64,000 nt of DNA from Rhizobium tropici CIAT 899 (GTDB lineage Bacteria; Pseudomonadota; Alphaproteobacteria; Rhizobiales; Rhizobiaceae), in contig NC_020059.1 in NCBI RefSeq assembly GCF_000330885.1, positions 919,001 through 983,000 of the forward strand, written 5' to 3'. Made by a program: the position numbers and the translations under genes. The number at the start of each line of letters is the position of its first letter. Positions within the stretch are counted from its first letter, which is position 1. This document shows positions 36,601-44,118 of this stretch, piece after piece. The notes beneath the pieces are model-generated. The model did not search any database. It was not told the DNA's origin and saw only the letters and a program-made list of their open reading frames with translations.

Positions 36601-37473
36601 TTAGCCCCGGAGATGGGGACGGGGGAAGAACCGCCGGGCAAGGCCCGAGGGTGCGAAGAGAATGGAGAAGCCGTAGATCAGGCTGGCGGTGATGATGATG
36701 GTCGGGCCGGAGGCGAATTCGAGATGGTAGGAGGCGATGAGGCCGACATAACCTGAAGCCATCGCCGTTCCTGTTGCGATCATCATCATGGCGGGCAGGC
36801 TGCGCGACCAGAGCTGCGCCACGGCCGCTGGCAGCATCATCAGCCCGACGGCCATCAGCGTGCCGAGCGCCTGGAAGCTGGCGACGAGATTGAGCACGAC
36901 CAGCAGCAGGAACAGGAAATGATAGAGCGGCCCGCGCCCGCCGACGGCACGCAGGAAACCGGGATCGAAGCATTCCATGACCAGCGGTCGGTAGATGACG
37001 GCGAGCGCCAGCAGCGTCACTGTCGTGATCGCACCGATCTGGTAGAGAGCCGGCGCGTCGATTGCGAGGATCGTGCCGAAGAGCACATGCAACAGATCGA
37101 TATTGGAGCCGCGCAGCGACACGATGAGGACGCCGAGCGCCAGCGAGGTCAGGTAGAAGCTGGCAAAGCTTGCATCCTCCTGCAGCACGGTCACCCGACT
37201 GACGAGGCCGGACAGCAGCGCTACCGAAAGGCCGGCCACGAGCCCGCCAAGCCCCATCGCCGTCAGCGACAGCGAGCCGGCGATGAGATAGCCGATGGCG
37301 GCACCAGGCAGGACGGCATGGCTCATGGCATCGCCCATCAGGCTCATGCGCCGGAGCATCAGGAAGACGCCGATCGGGCCGGAGCCGAGGCCGAGGCAGA
37401 CGCAGGCAATCAGGGCGCGCCGCATGAAACCGTAGTCCGCAAAGGGTGCAAGGAAGATGTCGTAGACGGTCAT
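36601..37473 (-). CDS. zinc ABC transporter permease
   Basis: A 290-residue ABC-3 family inner-membrane protein with about eight helices. 'YGFMRRALIACVCLGLGSGPIGVFLMLRRMSLMGDAMSHAVLPGAAIGYLIAGS' (about 13-66) is the typical opening, including the 'LMGDAMSHAVLPG' coupling loop. 'FDPGFLRAVGGRGPLYHFLFLLL' is the second conserved block. The start overlaps the ATPase stop by 4 bases. Order ATPase, permease, SBP matches the AztABC or Znu arrangement, and the SBP ligands suggest zinc. Confidence 0.92.
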   Translation of the reverse strand: MTVYDIFLAPFADYGFMRRALIACVCLGLGSGPIGVFLMLRRMSLMGDAMSHAVLPGAAIGYLIAGSLSLTAMGLGGLVAGLSVALLSGLVSRVTVLQEDASFASFYLTSLALGVLIVSLRGSNIDLLHVLFGTILAIDAPALYQIGAITTVTLLALAVIYRPLVMECFDPGFLRAVGGRGPLYHFLFLLLVVLNLVASFQALGTLMAVGLMMLPAAVAQLWSRSLPAMMMIATGTAMASGYVGLIASYHLEFASGPTIIITASLIYGFSILFAPSGLARRFFPRPHLRG

Positions 37474-38252
37474 TCGGCTGGCTCCCGCTTCACGAGGCCG
37501 CCTTCGTCATGCTCTTCTTCGGGCAGGCATGTCGCGGCCTCCTCATCCCAGCGCTCGGCCATGGCGCGCGCCTTGATGAGGTTCTTTGGGCTCATGACAT
37601 CCTCCGTCCTGCCCCATCCCACGAGTTCGCGGGCGATCAGCAGTGTCTCGGGAAAATAGCTTCGCACCTGCTCGAAATCGTGCAGGACGGCGATGACCGT
37701 ACGTCCCTCCCGGTTCCATCGCAGCACAAGGTCGAGAAGATCGCGCGTCGTGCGCTGATCGATCGCCGTGAAGGGTTCGTCCAGGAGAATCACGCGGGCA
37801 TCCTGCAGCAGTAGCCGTGCAAACAGCACGCGCTGGAACTGCCCCGCCGAAAGCGAGCCGATATGCCTTTTTTCGAAGCCCGAAAGTCCGACGATGCCGA
37901 GCGCCTCTTGCGCCCGCTCGGCATCCTTGCGCGAGAACCGGCCAAAGGCGCCAGCATTCTTCCAGGCGCCGAGCATGACGGTATCGGCCACCGAAATCGG
38001 AAAGCGTCTGACGATATCGGCCGCCTGCGGCAGATAGCCGAAATCGTTGCGCGTCAGCGCCCCTCGATCGATCGACCCTTCCGCCGGCCGCAATTCGCCG
38101 ACGATCGCCTTCAGCAGCGTCGATTTGCCGGCCCCGTTCGGCCCGGCAATTGCCGTCAGACTGCCGGCAGCAAAGCCGCCCGAGATGTGGTGAACGGCCG
38201 GATGGCGTTCATAGGTGACGGTGAGATTGTTGAGGCGGATGATATCGTTCAT
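37470..38252 (-). CDS. zinc ABC transporter ATP-binding protein
   Basis: A 260-residue ATPase with Walker A GPNGAGKST (about 39-47), signature 'SLSAGQFQRVLFARLL' (about 139-154), Walker B 'ARVILLDEPFTAID' (about 158-171) and the H-loop His in 'IAVLHDFEQV'. It is of the metal-uptake type. ATG 38252 overlaps the stop of the upstream 42-residue ORF as ATGA, so that the microprotein and ATPase are translationally linked. The downstream permease overlaps as well. Confidence 0.92.
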   Translation of the reverse strand: MNDIIRLNNLTVTYERHPAVHHISGGFAAGSLTAIAGPNGAGKSTLLKAIVGELRPAEGSIDRGALTRNDFGYLPQAADIVRRFPISVADTVMLGAWKNAGAFGRFSRKDAERAQEALGIVGLSGFEKRHIGSLSAGQFQRVLFARLLLQDARVILLDEPFTAIDQRTTRDLLDLVLRWNREGRTVIAVLHDFEQVRSYFPETLLIARELVGWGRTEDVMSPKNLIKARAMAERWDEEAATCLPEEEHDEGGLVKREPAE

Positions 38253-38377
38253 GCCAGCGCCACCGCCCAGCCAATCGCCGCCCAAAGCACTGCAATGCCA
38301 ACCGCCACATAGGCCAGGCGCATCAAGGCCGAGCGTCCCATGAGGGACGATGCAAAGGGATCACGGTCGAAGGGCAT
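38249..38377 (-). CDS. 42-residue single-helix membrane peptide opening the zinc ABC operon
   Basis: A short ORF: a polar N terminus MPFDRDPFASSLMGRSALMR, then one hydrophobic helix 'LAYVAVGIAVLWAAIGWAVALA' that reaches the C terminus. The stop overlaps the ATPase start as ATGA, and a Zur-like box lies 15 bases before the ATG. This placement makes it very likely to be translated with the transporter. I do not recognise a family. It is too short for standard gene callers. The basic residues before the helix predict N-in topology. Confidence 0.65.
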   Translation of the reverse strand: MPFDRDPFASSLMGRSALMRLAYVAVGIAVLWAAIGWAVALA

Positions 38378-38391
38378 TTCGGGGCTTTCGT

Positions 38392-38407
38392 TTATGTAAT
38401 AACATAA
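38392..38407 (-). promoter_or_regulatory. Zur-type operator
   Basis: The sequence TTATGTAATAACATAA (plus strand) is a near-perfect palindrome: 14 of its 16 positions are symmetric. It resembles the ATGTTATAACAT core of alphaproteobacterial Zur boxes. It is immediately upstream of the microprotein and zinc ABC operon, so zinc-dependent repression is the natural reading. Confidence 0.65.
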
Positions 38408-38594
38408 CGTGTAGTAGCCGACGAAATGCGGCAAAAAAGAGGCGGGCGGTGAACTGCCAGGAATTTGCGGTGAACAAGGCTGGAATATTTGCCGGTAATA
38501 ATGTCCGCGCGTTATCGCCGCGACGCTTATCGTCCGTTGTATTTTCACGCGGTATCGAGCGACAAAGTTTACGACACGGGTAGGAGAGAATGTC

Positions 38595-39083
38595 ATGAAG
38601 CTAAGGCTTGAGCTGTTTGTCGCCGATGTGACGGCGTCGATAGAATTCTATCGAGGGGCACTGAACTTCCAGGTGGTTGGCGAGACAAGCGAGCAATACA
38701 CGATGCTCTCGAATGGCGAGGCTATCATTTCCGTCAACAAGCGGGAGGCTCTTGGGCCTGATCATCCACTTCGGGCTGTCAATGGCGAACGACCAGGTCT
38801 CGGTGTCGAAATCGTGTTGAGCGTTGGGGATGTGGAAAGTTTTTATGACGCCGCCAGAACCTGCGGCCATACGGTATCGGAGCTTGCCCTACAGCCATGG
38901 GGGTTGCGCGATTTCCGTATCGTGGATCCGGATGGTTATTATATCCGGGTAACAAGCAGTGAACTGACCCCCGAAAGTTGGACCACCAACATCGGGGGTT
39001 TTGCATGTCGAAATACAGCACGTCGTTCAAGCAGAGTGTTGTGGCGTTTTATGGCGGCGGCGCGCGCAGCCTGCAGGAGGTGA
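38595..39083 (+). pseudogene. VOC family gene with its 3' end displaced by an IS3-family insertion
   Basis: The VOC domain is complete from MKLRLELFVADVTASIEFYRGALNF to 'FRIVDPDGYYIRVTS' (residue 121). There the IS begins, and the frame runs on for about 41 foreign residues to a stop at 39083. If the IS and one CAG copy are removed, the frame reads S121-R122-TAG, so the ancestral protein was 122 residues. The catalytic fold may still work with the added tail. AGGAGAG precedes ATG 38595. It lies divergent from the zinc operon. Confidence 0.85.
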
Positions 39084-39541
39084 GTGCGTATTTTGGGATC
39101 GAGCATTCGACGGTGCGCACATGGGTTGCGATGCACGCGGCGCATGGAGTTGACGGTCTGGTCAGGAAGTTCGGCCACTACACTGCTGAGTTCAAGCTAT
39201 CGGTTCTGCGCCGGATGTGGGAGGATGGGCTCTCTTACCGTCGGACGGCGGCGTTGTTCAACCTGCGCAATAAGAGTTGCCTGCCGGATTGGGAGCGCCG
39301 CTATAAGGCCGGTGGTATTGACGCCCTGATGCCACGTCGTCGAGGAAGGCCCCGATCGATGCCCGAGCCACCTGTGCTGTCCGACAAGACGGATGCCCCG
39401 CAGAGCGATGAGGCCAAGAGCCGCGAGGAACTCCTGGCGGAGCTGGCCTATCTGCGTATGGAGAATGCCTATCTAAAAAAACTGGAAGCCTTAACGCAGG
39501 CACGACAAGCGCCGACAAGACGCAAGCCGTCCAGGCGTTAA
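39005..39541 (+). CDS. IS3-family transposase OrfA
   Basis: A 178-residue DNA-binding subunit with two helix-turn-helix repeats ('SLQEVSAYFGIEHSTVRTWVAMH' and 'SYRRTAALFNLRNKSCLPDWERRYKAGG') and a C-terminal leucine-zipper-like segment 'REELLAELAYLRMENAYLKKLEAL'. ATG 39005 is near the left IS end. The slippery run A7 lies in codons for LKK near residue 157, so ribosomes can shift -1 into OrfB. Confidence 0.9.
   Translation: MSKYSTSFKQSVVAFYGGGARSLQEVSAYFGIEHSTVRTWVAMHAAHGVDGLVRKFGHYTAEFKLSVLRRMWEDGLSYRRTAALFNLRNKSCLPDWERRYKAGGIDALMPRRRGRPRSMPEPPVLSDKTDAPQSDEAKSREELLAELAYLRMENAYLKKLEALTQARQAPTRRKPSRR
39475..39481 (+). other. programmed -1 frameshift site (A_AAA_AAA)
   Basis: In OrfA frame the codons are CTA AAA AAA CTG; the seven A form the slippery heptamer. 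Slipping one base back reads ACT GGA AGC and enters the OrfB frame without a stop. This is the standard IS3-family signal for making the OrfAB transposase. Confidence 0.85.
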
Positions 39542-40374
39542 GGCCGCTCTATCCATTCGACGGTCTGCTGAAGCTTGCGGGCCTGGCCCGCAGCACGTTC
39601 TATTATCAGCAGAAGGTCTCGTCCCCGGCCGATCGGCATGTAGCGCTGAAGACCAGGATCAAAGCGATCTTCGAAGCCCATAAGGGGCGCTATGGCTATC
39701 GTCGGGTCACGGCTGCGATCCGCACCCTCGGGCAGACGGTCAATCACAAGACCGTCCAGCGTCTGATGATCGAGATGGGATTGAAGTCCCTGGTCCGGCC
39801 GAAGAAGTATCGCTCCTACAAGGGGCAGACGGGACGCGTGGCCCCGGACCTCCTTCAGCGGCAGTTCACCGCCGAGCGTATGCATCAGAAATGGGTGACG
39901 GACGTCACCGAGTTCAACATCGCCGGCCAAAAACTCTTCCTCTCGCCGGTCATGGACCTCCACAACGGCGAGATCGTTGCCTTCGAGACGGCTAGGCGGC
40001 CTGTCTTCTCGTTGGTCAAGAACATGCTGGACAAGGCCCTGGACCAACTCTGCAATGCCGAGAGGCCGATCCTGCATTCCGATCAGGGATGGCAATATCA
40101 GATGCCGGCCTGGGGCCAAATGCTTGAAAGCCGCAACATTGCCCAAAGCATGTCACGCAAAGGCAACTGCCTCGACAATGCCGCCATGGAGAGCTTCTTC
40201 GCCACCCTCAAATCCGAGTTCTTTTATCCCAACCACTTCGACAGCATCGAAAGCCTGCGTGATGGTGTCGAGGACTATATCCGATATTACAACAACGATC
40301 GCATCAGGCTAAAGCTTAAAGGGCTGAGCCCTGTTCAATACAGGACCCAGCCCTTAAATCAGCCAAGCCAATAA
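39481..40374 (+). CDS. IS3-family transposase OrfB (DDE integrase core), expressed by frameshift
   Basis: About 297 residues read in the -1 frame after the slip site, including 'RYGYRRVTAAIRTL' (HTH_21) and the rve core with Asp in 'KWVTDVTEFNIAGQKLF', Asp in 'ILHSDQGWQYQMP' and Glu in 'DNAAMESFFATLKSEFFYP'. All three catalytic residues are present. An internal ATG at 39766 gives only the core. Its stop lies just inside the right terminal repeat. Confidence 0.9.
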   Translation, partial: TGSLNAGTTSADKTQAVQALRPLYPFDGLLKLAGLARSTFYYQQKVSSPADRHVALKTRIKAIFEAHKGRYGYRRVTAAIRTLGQTVNHKTVQRLMIEMGLKSLVRPKKYRSYKGQTGRVAPDLLQRQFTAERMHQKWVTDVTEFNIAGQKLFLSPVMDLHNGEIVAFETARRPVFSLVKNMLDKALDQLCNAERPILHSDQGWQYQMPAWGQMLESRNIAQSMSRKGNCLDNAAMESFFATLKSEFFYPNHFDSIESLRDGVEDYIRYYNNDRIRLKLKGLSPVQYRTQPLNQPSQ

Positions 40375-40492
40375 ACCGTCCAACTTTACGGGGTCAGTTC
40401 ACAGGTAGAAGAAATGAGGAGGGGCTTACATTTTACCTTTAGTTGGGAAAGGCCGGTTCAGGGCGCCCAGCCTTTCCAAATCCATCAAAATC

Positions 40493-40978
40493 TCAAAGCT
40501 GCTCCATCATCGCAGCGGCGCCCGAAACCGTCGCCTGACCGGGGCTTTCCTCGATGTTCAGCGTCTTCACCACGCCGTCTTCCAGCAGCATGGAATAACG
40601 CTTGGAACGAATGCCAAGGCCGCCGGCGGAAAGGTCGGCTTCAAGACCGAGCGCCTTGGTGAAGGAGCCGTCCCAGTCGGCGAGGAAATGGATCTTGCCG
40701 AGGCCACCGGACGATTGCGCCCAGGCGCCCATGACGTGCCAGTCATTGATGGAAACGACGGCGATGTCATCGATGCCCTTGGCAAGAATGGCGTCGCGGT
40801 TTTCGAGAAAGCCCGGCAGATGATTGAGCGAGCAAGTGGGCGTGAATGCGCCGGGAACGGCGAACAGCACCACGCGCTTGCCGGCAAATAGCTGCTCGGT
40901 GCTGATCTCGACCGGGCCGTCGGCGGTCTTTTCCTTGAAGGTGGCGGCAGGCAGCGTGTCGCCGATGGCGATGGTCAT
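40493..40978 (-). CDS. peroxiredoxin (Prx5-like)
   Basis: A 161-residue thiol peroxidase of the Prx5 type: 'FAVPGAFTPTCSLNHLPGFLENRDAI' (about 38-63) has the peroxidatic Cys in PxxxTxxC form (Cys48). Further blocks are 'VVSINDWHVMGAWAQ' and 'FLADWDGSFTKALGLE'. It reduces hydrogen peroxide and organic peroxides, using glutaredoxin or thioredoxin. It is cytoplasmic, with no signal peptide. The 91 bases after its stop up to the IS hold a GGAAAGGC/GCCTTTCC stem without a T-run. Confidence 0.92.
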   Translation of the reverse strand: MTIAIGDTLPAATFKEKTADGPVEISTEQLFAGKRVVLFAVPGAFTPTCSLNHLPGFLENRDAILAKGIDDIAVVSINDWHVMGAWAQSSGGLGKIHFLADWDGSFTKALGLEADLSAGGLGIRSKRYSMLLEDGVVKTLNIEESPGQATVSGAAAMMEQL

Positions 40979-41060
40979 GGCTCTCTCCTTGGGTGGTGTT
41001 TCGGGGCGCTCGAATGGCCGCCGATGGCTTGAAGACGGTTCAGGGAACTATAGGCCGGGC

Positions 41061-41888
41061 CTATTCAAGTGCAAGGGTGGTTTCCATCGCCCGATCGCCA
41101 TCGACGACGAGGATGCTCCAGCTCTTGCCCTTCGGATTATAATCCTTCGGCAGCTTGCCGATCTCGATATCGGCCGAGAAGGCGGTTCCCTCCCGCTTTG
41201 CATTCGCCTGCTGAAAGAACACATAGCCTGACGGCCCCGTGATGTAGATTTCAGGTGCCTTTCCACTCGCTTCCGGCAGCGTCAGCTGCAGCGAAAGGGT
41301 CTTGGCGTCGGCTGAGATCTGATGGCTCCGAATGGCGAAATCCGCGGAAGGGGCTTGGGGCAGCACCGCTTTCGCCGCATCGAGCAAGGCCAGCTCACGC
41401 GAGGTCGGCTGTGCATTGGCCGGCAAGGGCAGGGAGTATTCCGTCTGAAAAGGGATGCAGATATCCTTGCAGAGGCCGATGAAAGCCGTCAGCTCGAGCT
41501 TTTCCGGCGCCTTGCCGGCGACGCGAAGATCGAGTGGAAACGTCACCGGCGCGTCGTAGCCGATTTCCTGGATAGGGCCGACGCTGATCGGCTTCGGTAC
41601 AGGATAGCCCGCCCTTTCCAATGTCACGCCGCTGCCGGGTGCCGGCGTTATTTGCGGCGGAATTCCACCCTGACCTGGCTCACGCCAGTAGGTGATCCAG
41701 CCCGGCTCCGGTTCGACCTGCAAGGCGGCGCGGATATGCCCTTCGGCGTCCGGCGCCAGCGCGATCAGACGCATTCTGCCGCCCTCATTGTCTACCCAGT
41801 CGCTCGTCGCGGCATGGACTGCCACGGCGCTGAAAAACAAAGCGGAGAGAAGGGCCGTCAGCCGGCCAACGGTACTGAATTCGATCAT
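41061..41888 (-). CDS. secreted DsbD N-terminal (alpha) domain-like protein
   Basis: A 275-residue periplasmic protein with a signal peptide (about 1-25, ending VAVHA). 'LQVEPEPGWITYWREPGQGGIPPQI' and 'GYPVPKPISVGPIQEIGYDAPVTFPL' match the DsbD alpha-domain family. The paired cysteines are in 'IGLCKDICIPFQTEY' (CxxxC, around residue 139). Here the domain stands alone without the DsbD membrane part. It may pass reducing power in cytochrome maturation or simply be a stand-alone thiol carrier. It follows yqgE divergently and shares orientation with the peroxiredoxin. Confidence 0.82.
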   Translation of the reverse strand: MIEFSTVGRLTALLSALFFSAVAVHAATSDWVDNEGGRMRLIALAPDAEGHIRAALQVEPEPGWITYWREPGQGGIPPQITPAPGSGVTLERAGYPVPKPISVGPIQEIGYDAPVTFPLDLRVAGKAPEKLELTAFIGLCKDICIPFQTEYSLPLPANAQPTSRELALLDAAKAVLPQAPSADFAIRSHQISADAKTLSLQLTLPEASGKAPEIYITGPSGYVFFQQANAKREGTAFSADIEIGKLPKDYNPKGKSWSILVVDGDRAMETTLALE

Positions 41889-42028
41889 GCAACAAGGATT
41901 TAGCCGATTGAGCTGCCTGGAGCCAGCACGGCCGAAGAAGCAAATGATCATTTTCAGTTGATTGATTTATGACATTGCCCCATCTTGATTACAGGCGGTG
42001 CAGTTGCGGACTGCGGTCAGGAGGCACG

Positions 42029-42634
42029 ATGTCCCTATCGACGCTGAAGAATAGACGCGAAAGAGGTTTTCTCGACGGTCAGTTCCTGATCGCCATGCCG
42101 GGCATGGAGGATCGGAACTTCCATCGAACGGTGATTTATATCTGCGCCCATTCCGATGCCGGTGCCATGGGCTTCGTCATCAATCGGGCTCAGAAGCTGA
42201 CATTCACCGATGTCCTGCTGCATCTCGAAATGATCAAGGACGACGATGCCATCGTGCTGCCGCAGAGGGCGCGCGATTTCCCCATCCAGACCGGCGGCCC
42301 GGTCGAAAGCGGCCGCGGCTTCGTTCTGCATTCGGACGATTACATCAGCGACAGCAGCATTCCGGTCAGTGATGACATCAGCCTGACGGCGACGCTCGAC
42401 ATCGTGCGGGCGATTTCCAAAGGAAGCGGCCCGAAACGCGCCACCATGTTGCTCGGCTATGCCGGCTGGGGAGCCGGCCAGCTCGAAGCAGAGATCGGCA
42501 ATAATGGCTGGCTGAACTGCCCGGCAAACGAAGAAATGATCTTCGATCGGAGCCTCGACAACAAATATGATCGTGCGCTGGCTCTGATGGGCATCAATCC
42601 TGCGATGCTGTCACTGCAGGCGGGCCATAGCTAA
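42029..42634 (+). CDS. YqgE/AlgH family protein (UPF0301)
   Basis: A 201-residue protein with '[42 protein letters not shown]' (about 11-52), the diagnostic N-terminal block, and '[26 protein letters not shown]' (about 144-170). The AlgH/YqgE fold is known, but the role is not. GGAGGCAC precedes ATG 42029. It is the gene upstream of csbD, 95 bases away. Confidence 0.92.
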   Translation: MSLSTLKNRRERGFLDGQFLIAMPGMEDRNFHRTVIYICAHSDAGAMGFVINRAQKLTFTDVLLHLEMIKDDDAIVLPQRARDFPIQTGGPVESGRGFVLHSDDYISDSSIPVSDDISLTATLDIVRAISKGSGPKRATMLLGYAGWGAGQLEAEIGNNGWLNCPANEEMIFDRSLDNKYDRALALMGINPAMLSLQAGHS

Positions 42635-42652
42635 GCCGATTTGCGTTATCTT

Positions 42653-42677
42653 GGAACGAAATAGCTGAAGTGACGTT
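42653..42677 (+). promoter_or_regulatory. EcfG-type general stress promoter
   Basis: GGAAC (42653-42657), a 16-base spacer, then CGTT (42674-42677). This matches the alphaproteobacterial sigma-EcfG consensus GGAAC-N16/17-CGTT. The start of csbD is 52 bases downstream of CGTT. Confidence 0.75.
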
Positions 42678-42729
42678 TTCCTGATAGAGCGACGGCAATT
42701 CCGCCGTCCCAGCCAAGGAGGCGTCAGAC

Positions 42730-42921
42730 ATGAGCAGCACGACCGACAAGGTGTCCGGTAAGGCGAACGAAATTGCCGGCAAGGCCAAGCAGATGGCCGG
42801 CAAGGCAACCAATGACAAAGAAATGCGCACCAAGGGCGCCGCGCAGGAAGCTAAGGGTAAAGTACAGACCGCCGTTGGCAAAGCCAAGGATAAGGTCAAG
42901 GGCGCAGTCGACCGGATGTGA
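42730..42921 (+). CDS. CsbD family stress protein
   Basis: A 63-residue, Lys/Ala-rich hydrophilic protein: 'TTDKVSGKANEIAGKAKQMAGKATNDKEMRTKGAAQEAKGKVQTAVGKAKDKVKG' (positions about 3-58). This is the repeated KxxGxAKE-type pattern of CsbD proteins, small stress-induced proteins with an unknown molecular role. GGAGG precedes the ATG. The EcfG-type promoter upstream supports control by the PhyR-NepR-EcfG cascade. Confidence 0.92.
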   Translation: MSSTTDKVSGKANEIAGKAKQMAGKATNDKEMRTKGAAQEAKGKVQTAVGKAKDKVKGAVDRM

Positions 42922-43055
42922 CTGCTTGAATTTTTCAAATCCATGGTCGCCGCTCCATCGGAATTGATGTTGTAGCGGCGATGTTGGGAGGAAGGGCCTG
43001 TTACGGAAACGTGGCAGGCTCTTTACTATCGGCCAATGATTTTTCGAGGGGAGAC

Positions 43056-44111
43056 ATGCGGCTTTTCACTTGTGACCATTGCGGCCAGCCCGTCCACTTC
43101 GATAACAGGCAGTGCGTGCGTTGCGGCCATAAGCTTGGTTTTATCCCCGACCGCTTGGCGATATACGCCTTGGAAGCTGAAAATGCTGTCAGCTGGCATC
43201 CGGTGTCCGAGCCGGCACAACACGTTCGGTTCTGCGCGAATGCCGAACTCGATATCTGCAATTGGCTGATTGATGCGGACGACCCGCAACCCTATTGCGT
43301 CGCCTGCCGGCACAATCGTCTCGTGCCGAACACCGGCACGGAACAGGGCATAGATCGCTGGCGGCGCATCAGTCAGGCGCAGCGGCATTTGTTTTATTCG
43401 CTCTTGCGCTGGAACCTGCCGCATCCCGACCGTCAGCAGGACCCCGAAGGTGGGCTCGTCTTCGACTTCCTTGAGGACGAGGTGCAGGGCAATACTGTGG
43501 TTCCGGCGATGACGGGTCATGAGGAGGGACTGATCGCCATCCGTGCCGCCGAGGCGGACGATGTCACGCGCGAACAGGCGCGCACCTCTATGAACGAGCC
43601 TTATCGCACTTTGCTCGGCCACTTCCGCCACGAGACCGGCCATTTCATCTGGAACAAGCTTGTCCGCGACCGCGGGCAATTCAATGCCTTTCGCGCCGTC
43701 TTCGGCGACGAGCGCGCCGATTATGGCGCAGCACTTCAGACTCACTACGAGAACGGGCCACCGGCGAATTGGCAGGAAAGCTTTATCAGCGCCTATGCCA
43801 GCTCCCATCCCTGGGAGGATTTTGCCGAATGCTTCGCGCATTATCTGCACATCGTCGATACGCTGGAAACGGCGCGCTCCTTCGGCGTGGTGATCGATCC
43901 CCATCGCTATCACGACATGGCGGCCGAGGTAGATTTCAATCCTTACAGGGCGGAAAGCGCCGAGCAGCTCGTCAGCGCCTGGATCCCTTTGAGCGTGGCG
44001 ATCAATTCCATCCAGCGCAGCATGGGGCAGCCGGATTCCTATCCCTTCATTCTCTCGCCGCCCGTGGTCGCTAAGCTCGACCATATTAGGGAATTGATCG
44101 ACAGCGCGTGA
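43056..44111 (+). CDS. zinc-ribbon putative metallopeptidase (DUF2248-like)
   Basis: A 351-residue protein with a zinc ribbon at the N terminus (MRLFTCDHCGQPVHFDNRQCVRCGHKLGFI, two CxxC pairs) and more cysteines in 'CANAELDICNW' and 'YCVACRHNRLVPN'. The centre has an HExxH-type motif in 'LGHFRHETGHFIWNKLV' (around residue 193), and 'WEDFAECFAHYLHIVDTLETA' further on supplies the probable third ligand. The family is listed as a putative zinc-binding peptidase, and its substrate is unknown. ATG 43056 directly begins the ribbon. It is convergent with the EAL protein. Confidence 0.82.
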   Translation: MRLFTCDHCGQPVHFDNRQCVRCGHKLGFIPDRLAIYALEAENAVSWHPVSEPAQHVRFCANAELDICNWLIDADDPQPYCVACRHNRLVPNTGTEQGIDRWRRISQAQRHLFYSLLRWNLPHPDRQQDPEGGLVFDFLEDEVQGNTVVPAMTGHEEGLIAIRAAEADDVTREQARTSMNEPYRTLLGHFRHETGHFIWNKLVRDRGQFNAFRAVFGDERADYGAALQTHYENGPPANWQESFISAYASSHPWEDFAECFAHYLHIVDTLETARSFGVVIDPHRYHDMAAEVDFNPYRAESAEQLVSAWIPLSVAINSIQRSMGQPDSYPFILSPPVVAKLDHIRELIDSA

Positions 44112-44118
44112 TCGACAC

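Larger units (their letters stand above)
38957..40404. mobile_element. complete IS3-family (IS150-like) insertion sequence with CAG target duplication
   Basis: The element runs 38960-40401 (1442 bp). Its 24-bp terminal inverted repeats begin TGAACTGACCCC and differ at two positions (38960-38983 and 40378-40401). Flanking 3-bp direct repeats are CAG (38957-38959 and 40402-40404). It carries orfA and orfB with a -1 frameshift signal. Both ORFs are intact, so it looks recently active. It disrupts the end of a VOC gene. Confidence 0.93.

Noticed and set aside
40402..40492. Terminator for the peroxiredoxin gene
   Set aside because: GGAAAGGC/GCCTTTCC pairs over a 16-base loop, but there is no T-run on the minus strand.
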